Below are positions 49,341-61,500 of a stretch of DNA of 64,000 bases, piece by piece; positions within the stretch are counted from its first letter, which is position 1, and each line of letters opens with the position of its first letter. Source of the DNA: Prinia subflava. Taxonomy: Eukaryota; Chordata; Aves; Passeriformes; Cisticolidae. Where the stretch lies: assembly GCF_021018805.1 (NCBI RefSeq), contig NW_026961082.1:124001-188000 (forward strand), written 5' to 3'. The notes below the pieces were generated by a model. The model was not told the DNA's origin, searched no databases, and worked only from the letters and a program-made list of their open reading frames with translations. The position numbers and the translations under genes were made by a program.

Positions 49341-50760
49341 AGGGTTTGTGTCTTTAGAAAACCAACACAGCAACAGCAAAGCATAGTGTTCTACATAGCT
49401 CTTCCATGGAAAACAAGCAATTTAGATCCTAAAACCTTTGCTCTTGCTCTGCAGACGAGGAATACACCAACTGGTACAAAATATACTTCACTTGTGGAAA
49501 AGGGGCAAGAAAGTGTCTGCAGCAGCTTCTCTGCTTGCTGAAAACACAGGGAACAAACAGGGTTTGTGTCTTTAGAAAACCAACACAGCAACAGCAAAGC
49601 ACAGTGTTCTACATATCTCTTCCAAGGAAATCAAGCAATTTAGGTCCTAAAACCTTTGCTCCTGCTCTCCAGACGAGGAATACACCAACTGGTACAAAAT
49701 ATACGTCAGTAGTGGAGAAAGCAGGTACGTGTCTTCAAGAGCTTCTCTGCTCGCTGCAAGTACAGAGAACAAACAGGGTTTGTTTCTTGAGAAAACCAAC
49801 ACAGCAACAGCAAAGCATAGTGTTCTACAGAGCTCTTCCATGGAAAACAAGCAATTTAGGTCCTAACACATTTGCTCTTGCTTTGCAGACGAGGAACACA
49901 CCAACTGGTACAAAATATACTTCACTTGTAAAAAGGGGCAAGAAAGTGTCTGCAGCAGCTTCTCTGCTTGCTGCAAACACAGACAACCAACAGGACTTGT
50001 GTCTTGAGAAAACCAACACAGCAACAGCAAAGCATAGTGTTCTACAGAGCTCTTCCATGGAAAACAAGCAATTTAGATCCTAAAACCTTTGCTCTTGCTC
50101 TGCAGAAGAGGAATACACCAACTGGTACAAAATATACTTCACTTGTGGAAAAGGGGCAAGAAAGTGTCTGCAGCAGCTTTTCTGCTCGCTGGAAACACAT
50201 ACAACCAACAAGACTTGTGTCTTGAGAAAACCAACACAGTAACAGCAAAGCATAGTGTTCTACAGAGCTCTTCCATGGAAATCAAGCAATTTTAGTCCTA
50301 AAACCTTTGCTCTTGCTTTGCAGACGAGGAACACACCAACTGGTACAAAATATACGTCAGTAGTGGAGAAAGCAGGTACGTGTCTTCAAGAGCTTCTCTG
50401 CTTGCTGAAAACACAGGGAACAAACAGGGCTTGTGTGTTTAGAAAACCAACACAGCAACAGCAAAGCATAGTGTTCTTAATAGCTCTTCCAATGAAATCA
50501 AGCAATTTAGGTCCTAAAACCTTTGATCCGTCTCTGCAGACGAGGAACACACCAACTGGTACAAAATATACTTCACTTGTGAAAAAGGGGCAAGAAAGTG
50601 TCAGCAGCAGCTTCTCTGCTTGCTGCAAACACAGACAACCAACAGGACTTGTGTCTTGAGAAAACCAACACAGCAACAGCAAAGCATAGTGTTCTACATA
50701 GCTCTTCCATGGAAAACAAGCAATTTAGATCCTAAAACCTTTGCTCTTGCTCTGCAGACG
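47714..50760 (+). repeat. 14-monomer tandem duplication, copy 1 (3047 bp)
   Basis: Twelve 218-bp and two 216-bp monomers minus one base. Shared rare markers link it to copy 2: GGAAAATGGGC (near 47752 and 50799), AGAAAATG near 48857 and 51904, and GTGTCAGCAGC near 50598 and 53644. The left edge lies at the ACAAGG/ACGAGG difference near 47713 and 50760. Confidence 0.87.
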
Positions 50761-53744
50761 AGGAATACACCAACTGGTACAAAATATACTTCACTTGTGG
50801 AAAATGGGCAAGAAAGTGTCTGCAGCAGCTTCTCTGCTTGCTGAAAACACAGGGAACAAACAGGGTTTGTGTCTTTAGAAAACCAACACAGCAACAGCAA
50901 AGCATAGTGTTCTACATAGCTCTTCCATGGAAAACAAGCAATTTAGATCCTAAAACCTTTGCTCTTGCTCTGCAGACGAGGAATACACCAACTGGTACAA
51001 AATATACTTCACTTGTGGAAAAGGGGCAAGAAAGTGTCTGCAGCAGCTTCTCTGCTTGCTGAAAACACAGGGAACAAACAGGGTTTGTGTCTTGAGAAAA
51101 CCAACACAGCAACAGCAAAGCACAGTGTTCTACATATCTCTTCCAAGGAAATCAAGCAATTTAGGTCCTAAAACCTTTGCTCCTGCTCTGCAGACGAGGA
51201 ATACACACTCTGGTACAAAATATACTTCACTAGTGGAAAAGGAGCAAGAAAGTGTCTGCAGCAGCTTCTCTGCTTGCTGAAAACACAGAGAACAAACAGG
51301 GTTTGTGTCTTGAGAAAACAAACACAGCAACAGCAAAGCATAGTGTTCTACATAGCTCTTCCATGGAAAACAAGCAATTTAGATCCTAAAACCTTTGCTC
51401 TTGCTCTGCAGACGAGGAATACACCAACTGGTACAAAATATACTTCACTTGTGGAAAAGGGGCAAGAAAGTGTCTGCAGCAGCTTCTCTGCTTGCTGAAA
51501 ACACAGGGAACAAACAGGGTTTGTGTCTTGAGAAAACCAACACAGCAACAGCAAAGCACAGTGTTCTACATATCTCTTCCATGGAAATCAAGCAATTTAA
51601 GTCCTAAAACCTTTGCTCTTGCTTTGCAGACGAGGAACACACCAACTGGTACAAAATATACTTCACTTGTGAAAAAGGGGCAAGAAAGTGTCTGCAGCAG
51701 CTTCTCTGCTTGCTGAAAACACAGGGAACAAACAGGGTTTGTGTCTTGAGAAAACCAACACAGCAACAGCAAAGCATAGTGTTCTACATAGCTCTTCCAT
51801 GGAAAACAAGCAATTTAGATCCTAAAACCTTTGCTCTTGCTCTGCAGACGAGGAATACACCAACTGGTACAAAATATACTTCACTTGTGGAAAAGGGGCA
51901 AGAAAATGTCTGCAGCAGCTTCTCTGCTTGCTGAAAACACAGGGAACAAACAGGGTTTGTGTCTTGAGAAAACCAACACAGCAACAGCAAAGCACAGTGT
52001 TCTACATATCTCTTCCAAGGAAATCAAGCAATTTAGGTCCTAAAACCTTTGCTCTTGCTCTGCAGACAAGGAATACACCAACTGGTACAAAATATACTTC
52101 ACTTGTGGAAAAGGGGCAAGAAAGTGTCTGCAGCAGCTTCTCTGCTTGCTGAAAACACAGGGAACAAACAGGGTTTGTGTCTTTAGAAAACCAACACAGC
52201 AACAGCAAAGCATAGTGTTCTACATAGCTCTTCCATGGAAAACAAGCAATTTAGATCCTAAAACCTTTGCTCTTGCTCTGCAGACGAGGAATACACCAAC
52301 TGGTACAAAATATACTTCACTTGTGGAAAAGGGGCAAGAAAGTGTCTGCAGCAGCTTCTCTGCTTGCTGAAAACACAGGGAACAAACAGGGTTTGTGTCT
52401 TTAGAAAAGCAACACAGCAACAGCAAAGCATAGTGTTCTACATAGCTCTTCCATGGAAAACAAGCAATTTAGATCCTAAAACCTTTGCTCTTGCTCTGCA
52501 GACGAGGAATACACCAACTGGTACAAAATATACTTCACTTGTGGAAAAGGGGCAAGAAAGTGTCTGCAGCAGCTTCTCTGCTTGCTGAAAACACAGGGAA
52601 CAAACAGGGTTTGTGTCTTTAGAAAACCAACACAGCAACAGCAAAGCACAGTGTTCTACATATCTCTTCCAAGGAAATCAAGCAATTTAGGTCCTAAAAC
52701 CTTTGCTCCTGCTCTCCAGACGAGGAATACACCAACTGGTACAAAATATACGTCAGTAGTGGAGAAAGCAGGTACGTGTCTTCAAGAGCTTCTCTGCTCG
52801 CTGCAAGTACAGAGAACAAACAGGGTTTGTTTCTTGAGAAAACCAACACAGCAACAGCAAAGCATAGTGTTCTACAGAGCTCTTCCATGGAAAACAAGCA
52901 ATTTAGGTCCTAACACATTTGCTCTTGCTTTGCAGACGAGGAACACACCAACTGGTACAAAATATACTTCACTTGTAAAAAGGGCAAGAAAGTGTCTGCA
53001 GCAGCTTCTCTGCTTGCTGCAAACACAGACAACCAACAGGACTTGTGTCTTGAGAAAACCAACACAGCAACAGCAAAGCATAGTGTTCTACAGAGCTCTT
53101 CCATGGAAAACAAGCAATTTAGATCCTAAAACCTTTGCTCTTGCTCTGCAGAAGAGGAATACACCAACTGGTACAAAATATACTTCACTTGTGGAAAAGG
53201 GGCAAGAAAGTGTCTGCAGCAGCTTTTCTGCTCGCTGGAAACACATACAACCAACAAGACTTGTGTCTTGAGAAAACCAACACAGTAACAGCAAAGCATA
53301 GTGTTCTACAGAGCTCTTCCATGGAAATCAAGCAATTTTAGTCCTAAAACCTTTGCTCTTGCTTTGCAGACGAGGAACACACCAACTGGTACAAAATATA
53401 CGTCAGTAGTGGAGAAAGCAGGTACGTGTCTTCAAGAGCTTCTCTGCTTGCTGAAAACACAGGGAACAAACAGGGCTTGTGTGTTTAGAAAACCAACACA
53501 GCAACAGCAAAGCATAGTGTTCTTAATAGCTCTTCCAATGAAATCAAGCAATTTAGGTCCTAAAACCTTTGATCCGTCTCTGCAGACGAGGAACACACCA
53601 ACTGGTACAAAATATACTTCACTTGTGAAAAAGGGGCAAGAAAGTGTCAGCAGCAGCTTCTCTGCTTGCTGCAAACACAGACAACCAACAGGACTTGTGT
53701 CTTGAGAAAACCAACACAGCAACAGCAAAGCATAGTGTTCTACA
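50761..53744 (+). repeat. 14-monomer tandem duplication, copy 2
   Basis: Differs from copy 1 by ACACACTCTGG near 51186, TTGAGAAAACAAAC near 51311, AAAAGCAACAC near 52406, and a two-base-deleted run (GTAAAAAGGGC) near 52975. The first three are also present in the later 7.4-kb copy (58.6 kb onward) and the fourth is not, which orders the events. Confidence 0.87.
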
Positions 53745-56700
53745 GAGCTCTTCCATGGAAAACAAGCAATTTAGATCCTAAAACCTTTGCTCTTGCTCTG
53801 CAGACGAGGAATACACAAACTGGTACAAAATATACTTCACTAGTGGAAAAGGAGCAAGAAAGTGTCTGCAGCAGCTTCTCTGCTTGCTGAAAACACAGAG
53901 AACAAACAGGGCTTGTGTCTTGAGAAAACAAACACAGCAACAGCAAAGCATAGTGTTCTACATAGCTCTTCCATGGAAAACAAGCAATTTAGATCCTAAA
54001 ACCTTTGCTGTTGCTCTGCAGACGAGGAATACACCAACTGGTACAAAATATACTTCACTTGTGGAAAAGGGGCAAGAAAGTGTCTGCAGCAGCTTCTCTG
54101 CTTGCTGAAAACACAGGGAACAAACAGGGTTTGTGTCTTGAGAAAACCAACACAGCAACAGCAAAGCACAGTGTTCTACATATCTCTTCCAAGGAAATCA
54201 AGCAATTTAGGTCCTAAAACCTTTGCTCTTGCTCTGCAGACAAGGAATACACCAACTGGTACAAAATATACTTCACTTGTGGAAAAGGGGCAAGAAAGTG
54301 TCTGCAGCAGCTTCTCTGCTTGCTGAAAACACAGGGAACAAACAGGGTTTGTGTCTTTAGAAAACCAACACAGCAACAGCAAAGCATAGTGTTCTACATA
54401 GCTCTTCCATGGAAAACAAGCAATTTAGATCCTAAAACCTTTGCTCTTGCTCTGCAGACGAGGAATACACCAACTGGTACAAAATATACTTCACTTGTGG
54501 AAAAGGGGCAAGAAAGTGTCTGCAGCAGCTTCTCTGCTTGCTGAAAACACAGGGAACAAACAGGGTTTGTGTCTTTAGAAAACCAACACAGCAACAGCAA
54601 AGCATAGTGTTCTACATAGCTCTTCCATGGAAAACAAGCAATTTAGATCCTAAAACCTTTGCTCTTGCTCTGCAGACGAGGAATACACCAACTGGTACAA
54701 AATATACTTCACTTGTGGAAAAGGGGCAAGAAAGTGTCTGCAGCAGCTTCTCTGCTTGCTGAAAACACAGACAACCAACAGGACTTGTGTCTTGAGAAAA
54801 CCAACACAGCAACAGCAAAGCACAGTGTTCTACATATCTCTTCCAAGGAAATCAAGCAATTTAGGTCCTAAAACCTTTGCTCCTGCTCTCCAGACGAGGA
54901 ATACACCAACTGGTACAAAATATACGTCAGTAGTGGAGAAAGCAGGTACGTGTCTTCAAGAGCTTCTCTGCTCGCTGCAAGTACAGAGAACAAACAGGGT
55001 TTGTTTCTTGAGAAAACCAACACAGCAACAGCAAAGCATAGTGTTCTACAGAGCTCTTCCATGGAAATCAAGCAATTTAGGTCCTAACACATTTGCTCTT
55101 GCTTTGCAGACGAGGAACACACCAACTGGTACAAAATATACTTCACTTGTAAAAAGGGGCAAGAAAGTGTCTGCAGCAGCTTCTCTGCTTGCTGCAAACA
55201 CAGACAACCAACAGGACTTGTGTCTTGAGAAAACCAACACAGCAACAGCAAAGCATAGTGTTCTACAGAGCTCTTCCATGGAAAACAAGCAATTTAGATC
55301 CTAAAACCTTTGCTGTTGCTCTGCAGAAGAGGAATACACCAACTGGTACAAAATATACTTCACTTGTGGAAAAGGGGCAAGAAAGTGTCTGCAGCAGCTT
55401 CTCTGCTTGCTGAAAACACAGGGAACAAACAGGGTTTGTGTCTTGAGAAAACCAACACAGCAACAGCAAAGCACAGTGTTCTACATATCTCTTCCAAGGA
55501 AATCAAGCAATTTAGGTCCTAAAACCTTTGCTCTTGCTCTGCAGACAAGGAATACACCAACTGGTACAAAATATACTTCACTTGTGGAAAAGGGGCAAGA
55601 AAGTGTCTGCAGCAGCTTTTCTGCTCGCTGGAAACACATACAACTAACAAGGCTTGTGTCTTGAGAAAACCAACACAGCAACAGCAAAGCACAGTGTTCT
55701 ACATATCTCTTCCAAGGAAATCAAGCAATTTAGGTCCTAAAACCTTTGCTCCTGCTCTCCAGACGAGGAATACACCAACTGGTACAAAATATACGTCAGT
55801 AGTGGAGAAAGCAGGTACGTGTCTTCAAGAGCTTCTCTGCTCGCTGCAAGTACAGAGAACAAACAGGGTTTGTTTCTTGAGAAAACCGACACAGCTACAG
55901 CAAAGCATAGTGTTCTACAGAGCTCTTCCATGGAAATCAAGCAATTTAGGTCCTAACACCTTTGCTCTTGCTCTGCAGACGAGGAATACACCAACTGGTA
56001 CAAAATATACTTCACTTGTGGAAAAGGGGCAAGAAAGTGTCTGCAGCAGCTTCTCTGCTTGCTGCAAACACAGACAACCAACAGGACTTGTGTCTTGAGA
56101 AAACCGACACAGCAACAGCAAAGCATAGTGTTCTACATAGCTCTTCCATGGAAAACAAGCAATTTAGATCCTAACACATTTGCTCTTACTCTGCAGACGA
56201 GGAATACACCAACTGGTACAAAATATACTTCACTTGTGGAAAAGGAGCAAGAAAGTGTCTGCAGCAGCTTCTCTGCTTGCTGCAAACACAGACAACCAAC
56301 AGGACTTGTGTCTTGAGAAAACCAACACAGCAACAGCAAAGCATAGTGTTCTACATAGCTCTTCCATGGAAAACAAGCAATTTAGATCCTAAAACCTTTG
56401 CTCTTGCTCTGCAGACGAGGAATACACCAACTGGTACAAAATATACTTCACTTGTGGAAAAGGGGCAAGAAAGTGTCTGCAGCAGCTTCTCTGCTTGCTG
56501 AAAACACAGGGAACAAACAGGGTTTGTGTCTTGAGAAAACCAACACAGCAACAGCAAAGCACAGTGTTCTACATATCTCTTCCAAGGAAATCAAGCAATT
56601 TAGGTCCTAAAACCTTTGCTCTTGCTCTGCAGACAAGGAATACACCAACTGGTACAAAATATACTTCACTTGTGGAAAAGGGGCAAGAAAGTGTCTGCAG

Positions 56701-58580
56701 CAGCTTCTCTGCTTGCTGAAAACACAGGGAACAAACAGGGCTTGTGTCTTGAGAAAACAAACACAGCAACCGAAAACCATAGTGTTCTACATAGCTCTTC
56801 CATGGAAAACAAGCAATTTAGATCCTAAAACCTTTGCTCTTGCTCTGCAGACGAGGAATACACCAACTGGTACAAAATATACTTCTCTTGTGGAAAAGGG
56901 GCAAGAAAGTGTCTGCAGCAGCTTCTCTGCTTGCTGAAAACACAGACAACCAACAGGACTTGTGTCTTGAGAAAACCAACACAGCAACAGCAAAGCACAG
57001 TGTTCTACATATCTCTTCCAAGGAAATCAAGCAATTTAGGTCCTAAAACCTTTGCTTCTGCTCTCCAGACGAGGAATACACCAACTGGTACAAAATATAC
57101 GTCAGTAGTGGAGAAAGCAGGTACGTGTCTTCAAGAGCTTCTCTGCTCGCTGCAAGTACAGAGAACAAACAGGGTTTGTTTCTTGAGAAAACCAACACAG
57201 CAACAGCAAAGCATAGTGTTCTACAGAGCTCTTCCATGGAAATCAAGCAATTTAGGTCCTAACACATTTGCTCTTGCTTTGCAGACGAGGAACACACCAA
57301 CTGGTACAAAATATACGTCAGTAGTGGAGAAAGCAGGTACGTGTCTTCAAGAGCTTCTCTGCTTGCTGAAAACACAGGGAACAAACAGGGCTTGTGTGTT
57401 TAGAAAACCAACACAGCAACAGCAAAGCATAGTGTTCTTAATAGCTCTTCCAATGAAATCAAGCAATTTAGGTCCTAAAACCTTTGATCCGTCTCTGCAG
57501 ACGAGGAATACACCAACTGGTACAAAATATACTTCACTTGTGAAAAAGGGGCAAGAAAGTGTCTGCAGCAGCTTCTCTGCTTGCTGCAAACACAGACAAC
57601 CAACAGGACTTGTGTCTTGAGAAAACCAACACAGCAACAGCAAAGCATAGTGTTCTACATAGCTCTTCCATGGAAAACAAGCAATTTAGATCCTAAAACC
57701 TTTGCTCTTGCTCTGCAGACGAGGAATACACAAACTGGTACAAAATATACTTCACTTGTGGAAAAGGGGCAAGAAAGTGTCTGCAGCAGCTTTTCTGCTC
57801 GCTGGAAACACATACAACTAACAAGGCTTGTGTCTTGAGAAAACCAACACAGCAACAGCAAAGCACAGTGTTCTACATATCTCTTCCAAGGAAATCAAGC
57901 AATTTAGGTCCTAAAACCTTTGCTCCTGCTCTCCAGACGAGGAATACACCAACTGGTACAAAATATACGTCAGTAGTGGAGAAAGCAGGTACGTGTCTTC
58001 AAGAGCTTCTCTGCTCGCTGCAAGTACAGAGAACAAACAGGGTTTGTTTCTTGAGAAAACCGACACAGCTACAGCAAAGCATAGTGTTCTACAGAGATCT
58101 TCCAATGAAATCAAGCAATTTAGGTCCTAAAACCTTTGATCCGTCTCTGCAGACGAGGAATACACCAACTGGTACAAAATATACTTCACTTGTGGAAAAG
58201 GGGCAAGAAAGTGTCTGCAGCAGCTTCTCTGCTTGCTGCAAACACAGACAACCAACAGGACTTGTGTCTTGAGAAAACCAACACAGCAACAGCAAAGCAT
58301 AGTGTTCTACATAGCTCTTCCATGGAAAACAAGCAATTTAGATCCTAAAACCTTTGCTCTTGCTCTGCAGACGAGGAATACACCAACTGGTACAAAATAT
58401 ACTTCACTTGTGGAAAAGGGGCAAGAAAGTGTCTGCAGCAGCTTCTCTGCTTGCTGAAAACACAGGGAACAAACAGGGTTTGTGTCTTGAGAAAACCAAC
58501 ACAGCAACAGCAAAGCACAGTGTTCTACATATCTCTTCCAAGGAAATCAAGCAATTTAGGTCCTAAAACCTTTGCTCTTG
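51186..58580 (+). repeat. 34-monomer tandem duplication, copy 1 (about 7395 bp)
   Basis: The order of markers repeats at 7395 bp (7396 after the 52975 deletion): B 52704, 54878 and 55747 to 60099, 62274 and 63143; C 53354 to 60750; D 53570 to 60966. It includes seven 216-bp monomers. The part at 57053-57484 is a B followed at once by a C, the only such pair in the window. The part at 57921-58354 is a B followed by a D. The left edge is set by CTCCTGCTCTG at 51180 against CTCTTGCTCTG at 58575. Confidence 0.86.
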
Positions 58581-61500
58581 CTCTGCAGACGAGGAATACA
58601 CACTCTGGTACAAAATATACTTCACTAGTGGAAAAGGAGCAAGAAAGTGTCTGCAGCAGCTTCTCTGCTTGCTGAAAACACAGAGAACAAACAGGGTTTG
58701 TGTCTTGAGAAAACAAACACAGCAACAGCAAAGCATAGTGTTCTACATAGCTCTTCCATGGAAAACAAGCAATTTAGATCCTAAAACCTTTGCTCTTGCT
58801 CTGCAGACGAGGAATACACCAACTGGTACAAAATATACTTCACTTGTGGAAAAGGGGCAAGAAAGTGTCTGCAGCAGCTTCTCTGCTTGCTGAAAACACA
58901 GGGAACAAACAGGGTTTGTGTCTTGAGAAAACCAACACAGCAACAGCAAAGCACAGTGTTCTACATATCTCTTCCATGGAAATCAAGCAATTTAAGTCCT
59001 AAAACCTTTGCTCTTGCTTTGCAGACGAGGAACACACCAACTGGTACAAAATATACTTCACTTGTGAAAAAGGGGCAAGAAAGTGTCTGCAGCAGCTTCT
59101 CTGCTTGCTGAAAACACAGGGAACAAACAGGGTTTGTGTCTTGAGAAAACCAACACAGCAACAGCAAAGCATAGTGTTCTACATAGCTCTTCCATGGAAA
59201 ACAAGCAATTTAGATCCTAAAACCTTTGCTCTTGCTCTGCAGACGAGGAATACACCAACTGGTACAAAATATACTTCACTTGTGGAAAAGGGGCAAGAAA
59301 ATGTCTGCAGCAGCTTCTCTGCTTGCTGAAAACACAGGGAACAAACAGGGTTTGTGTCTTGAGAAAACCAACACAGCAACAGCAAAGCACAGTGTTCTAC
59401 ATATCTCTTCCAAGGAAATCAAGCAATTTAGGTCCTAAAACCTTTGCTCTTGCTCTGCAGACAAGGAATACACCAACTGGTACAAAATATACTTCACTTG
59501 TGGAAAAGGGGCAAGAAAGTGTCTGCAGCAGCTTCTCTGCTTGCTGAAAACACAGGGAACAAACAGGGTTTGTGTCTTTAGAAAACCAACACAGCAACAG
59601 CAAAGCATAGTGTTCTACATAGCTCTTCCATGGAAAACAAGCAATTTAGATCCTAAAACCTTTGCTCTTGCTCTGCAGACGAGGAATACACCAACTGGTA
59701 CAAAATATACTTCACTTGTGGAAAAGGGGCAAGAAAGTGTCTGCAGCAGCTTCTCTGCTTGCTGAAAACACAGGGAACAAACAGGGTTTGTGTCTTTAGA
59801 AAAGCAACACAGCAACAGCAAAGCATAGTGTTCTACATAGCTCTTCCATGGAAAACAAGCAATTTAGATCCTAAAACCTTTGCTCTTGCTCTGCAGACGA
59901 GGAATACACCAACTGGTACAAAATATACTTCACTTGTGGAAAAGGGGCAAGAAAGTGTCTGCAGCAGCTTCTCTGCTTGCTGAAAACACAGGGAACAAAC
60001 AGGGTTTGTGTCTTTAGAAAACCAACACAGCAACAGCAAAGCACAGTGTTCTACATATCTCTTCCAAGGAAATCAAGCAATTTAGGTCCTAAAACCTTTG
60101 CTCCTGCTCTCCAGACGAGGAATACACCAACTGGTACAAAATATACGTCAGTAGTGGAGAAAGCAGGTACGTGTCTTCAAGAGCTTCTCTGCTCGCTGCA
60201 AGTACAGAGAACAAACAGGGTTTGTTTCTTGAGAAAACCAACACAGCAACAGCAAAGCATAGTGTTCTACAGAGCTCTTCCATGGAAAACAAGCAATTTA
60301 GGTCCTAACACATTTGCTCTTGCTTTGCAGACGAGGAACACACCAACTGGTACAAAATATACTTCACTTGTAAAAAGGGGCAAGAAAGTGTCTGCAGCAG
60401 CTTCTCTGCTTGCTGCAAACACAGACAACCAACAGGACTTGTGTCTTGAGAAAACCAACACAGCAACAGCAAAGCATAGTGTTCTACAGAGCTCTTCCAT
60501 GGAAAACAAGCAATTTAGATCCTAAAACCTTTGCTCTTGCTCTGCAGAAGAGGAATACACCAACTGGTACAAAATATACTTCACTTGTGGAAAAGGGGCA
60601 AGAAAGTGTCTGCAGCAGCTTTTCTGCTCGCTGGAAACACATACAACCAACAAGACTTGTGTCTTGAGAAAACCAACACAGTAACAGCAAAGCATAGTGT
60701 TCTACAGAGCTCTTCCATGGAAATCAAGCAATTTTAGTCCTAAAACCTTTGCTCTTGCTTTGCAGACGAGGAACACACCAACTGGTACAAAATATACGTC
60801 AGTAGTGGAGAAAGCAGGTACGTGTCTTCAAGAGCTTCTCTGCTTGCTGAAAACACAGGGAACAAACAGGGCTTGTGTGTTTAGAAAACCAACACAGCAA
60901 CAGCAAAGCATAGTGTTCTTAATAGCTCTTCCAATGAAATCAAGCAATTTAGGTCCTAAAACCTTTGATCCGTCTCTGCAGACGAGGAACACACCAACTG
61001 GTACAAAATATACTTCACTTGTGAAAAAGGGGCAAGAAAGTGTCAGCAGCAGCTTCTCTGCTTGCTGCAAACACAGACAACCAACAGGACTTGTGTCTTG
61101 AGAAAACCAACACAGCAACAGCAAAGCATAGTGTTCTACAGAGCTCTTCCATGGAAAACAAGCAATTTAGATCCTAAAACCTTTGCTCTTGCTCTGCAGA
61201 CGAGGAATACACAAACTGGTACAAAATATACTTCACTAGTGGAAAAGGAGCAAGAAAGTGTCTGCAGCAGCTTCTCTGCTTGCTGAAAACACAGAGAACA
61301 AACAGGGCTTGTGTCTTGAGAAAACAAACACAGCAACAGCAAAGCATAGTGTTCTACATAGCTCTTCCATGGAAAACAAGCAATTTAGATCCTAAAACCT
61401 TTGCTGTTGCTCTGCAGACGAGGAATACACCAACTGGTACAAAATATACTTCACTTGTGGAAAAGGGGCAAGAAAGTGTCTGCAGCAGCTTCTCTGCTTG

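Noticed and set aside
52582..53271. Open frames of up to 229 codons on both strands, repeated through the window
   Set aside because: They recur once per monomer in several frames and on both strands, often start at non-ATG codons, and the long ones arise only where an indel or a 216-bp monomer happens to skip a stop. A 218-bp period cannot keep a frame. No domain is recognisable.
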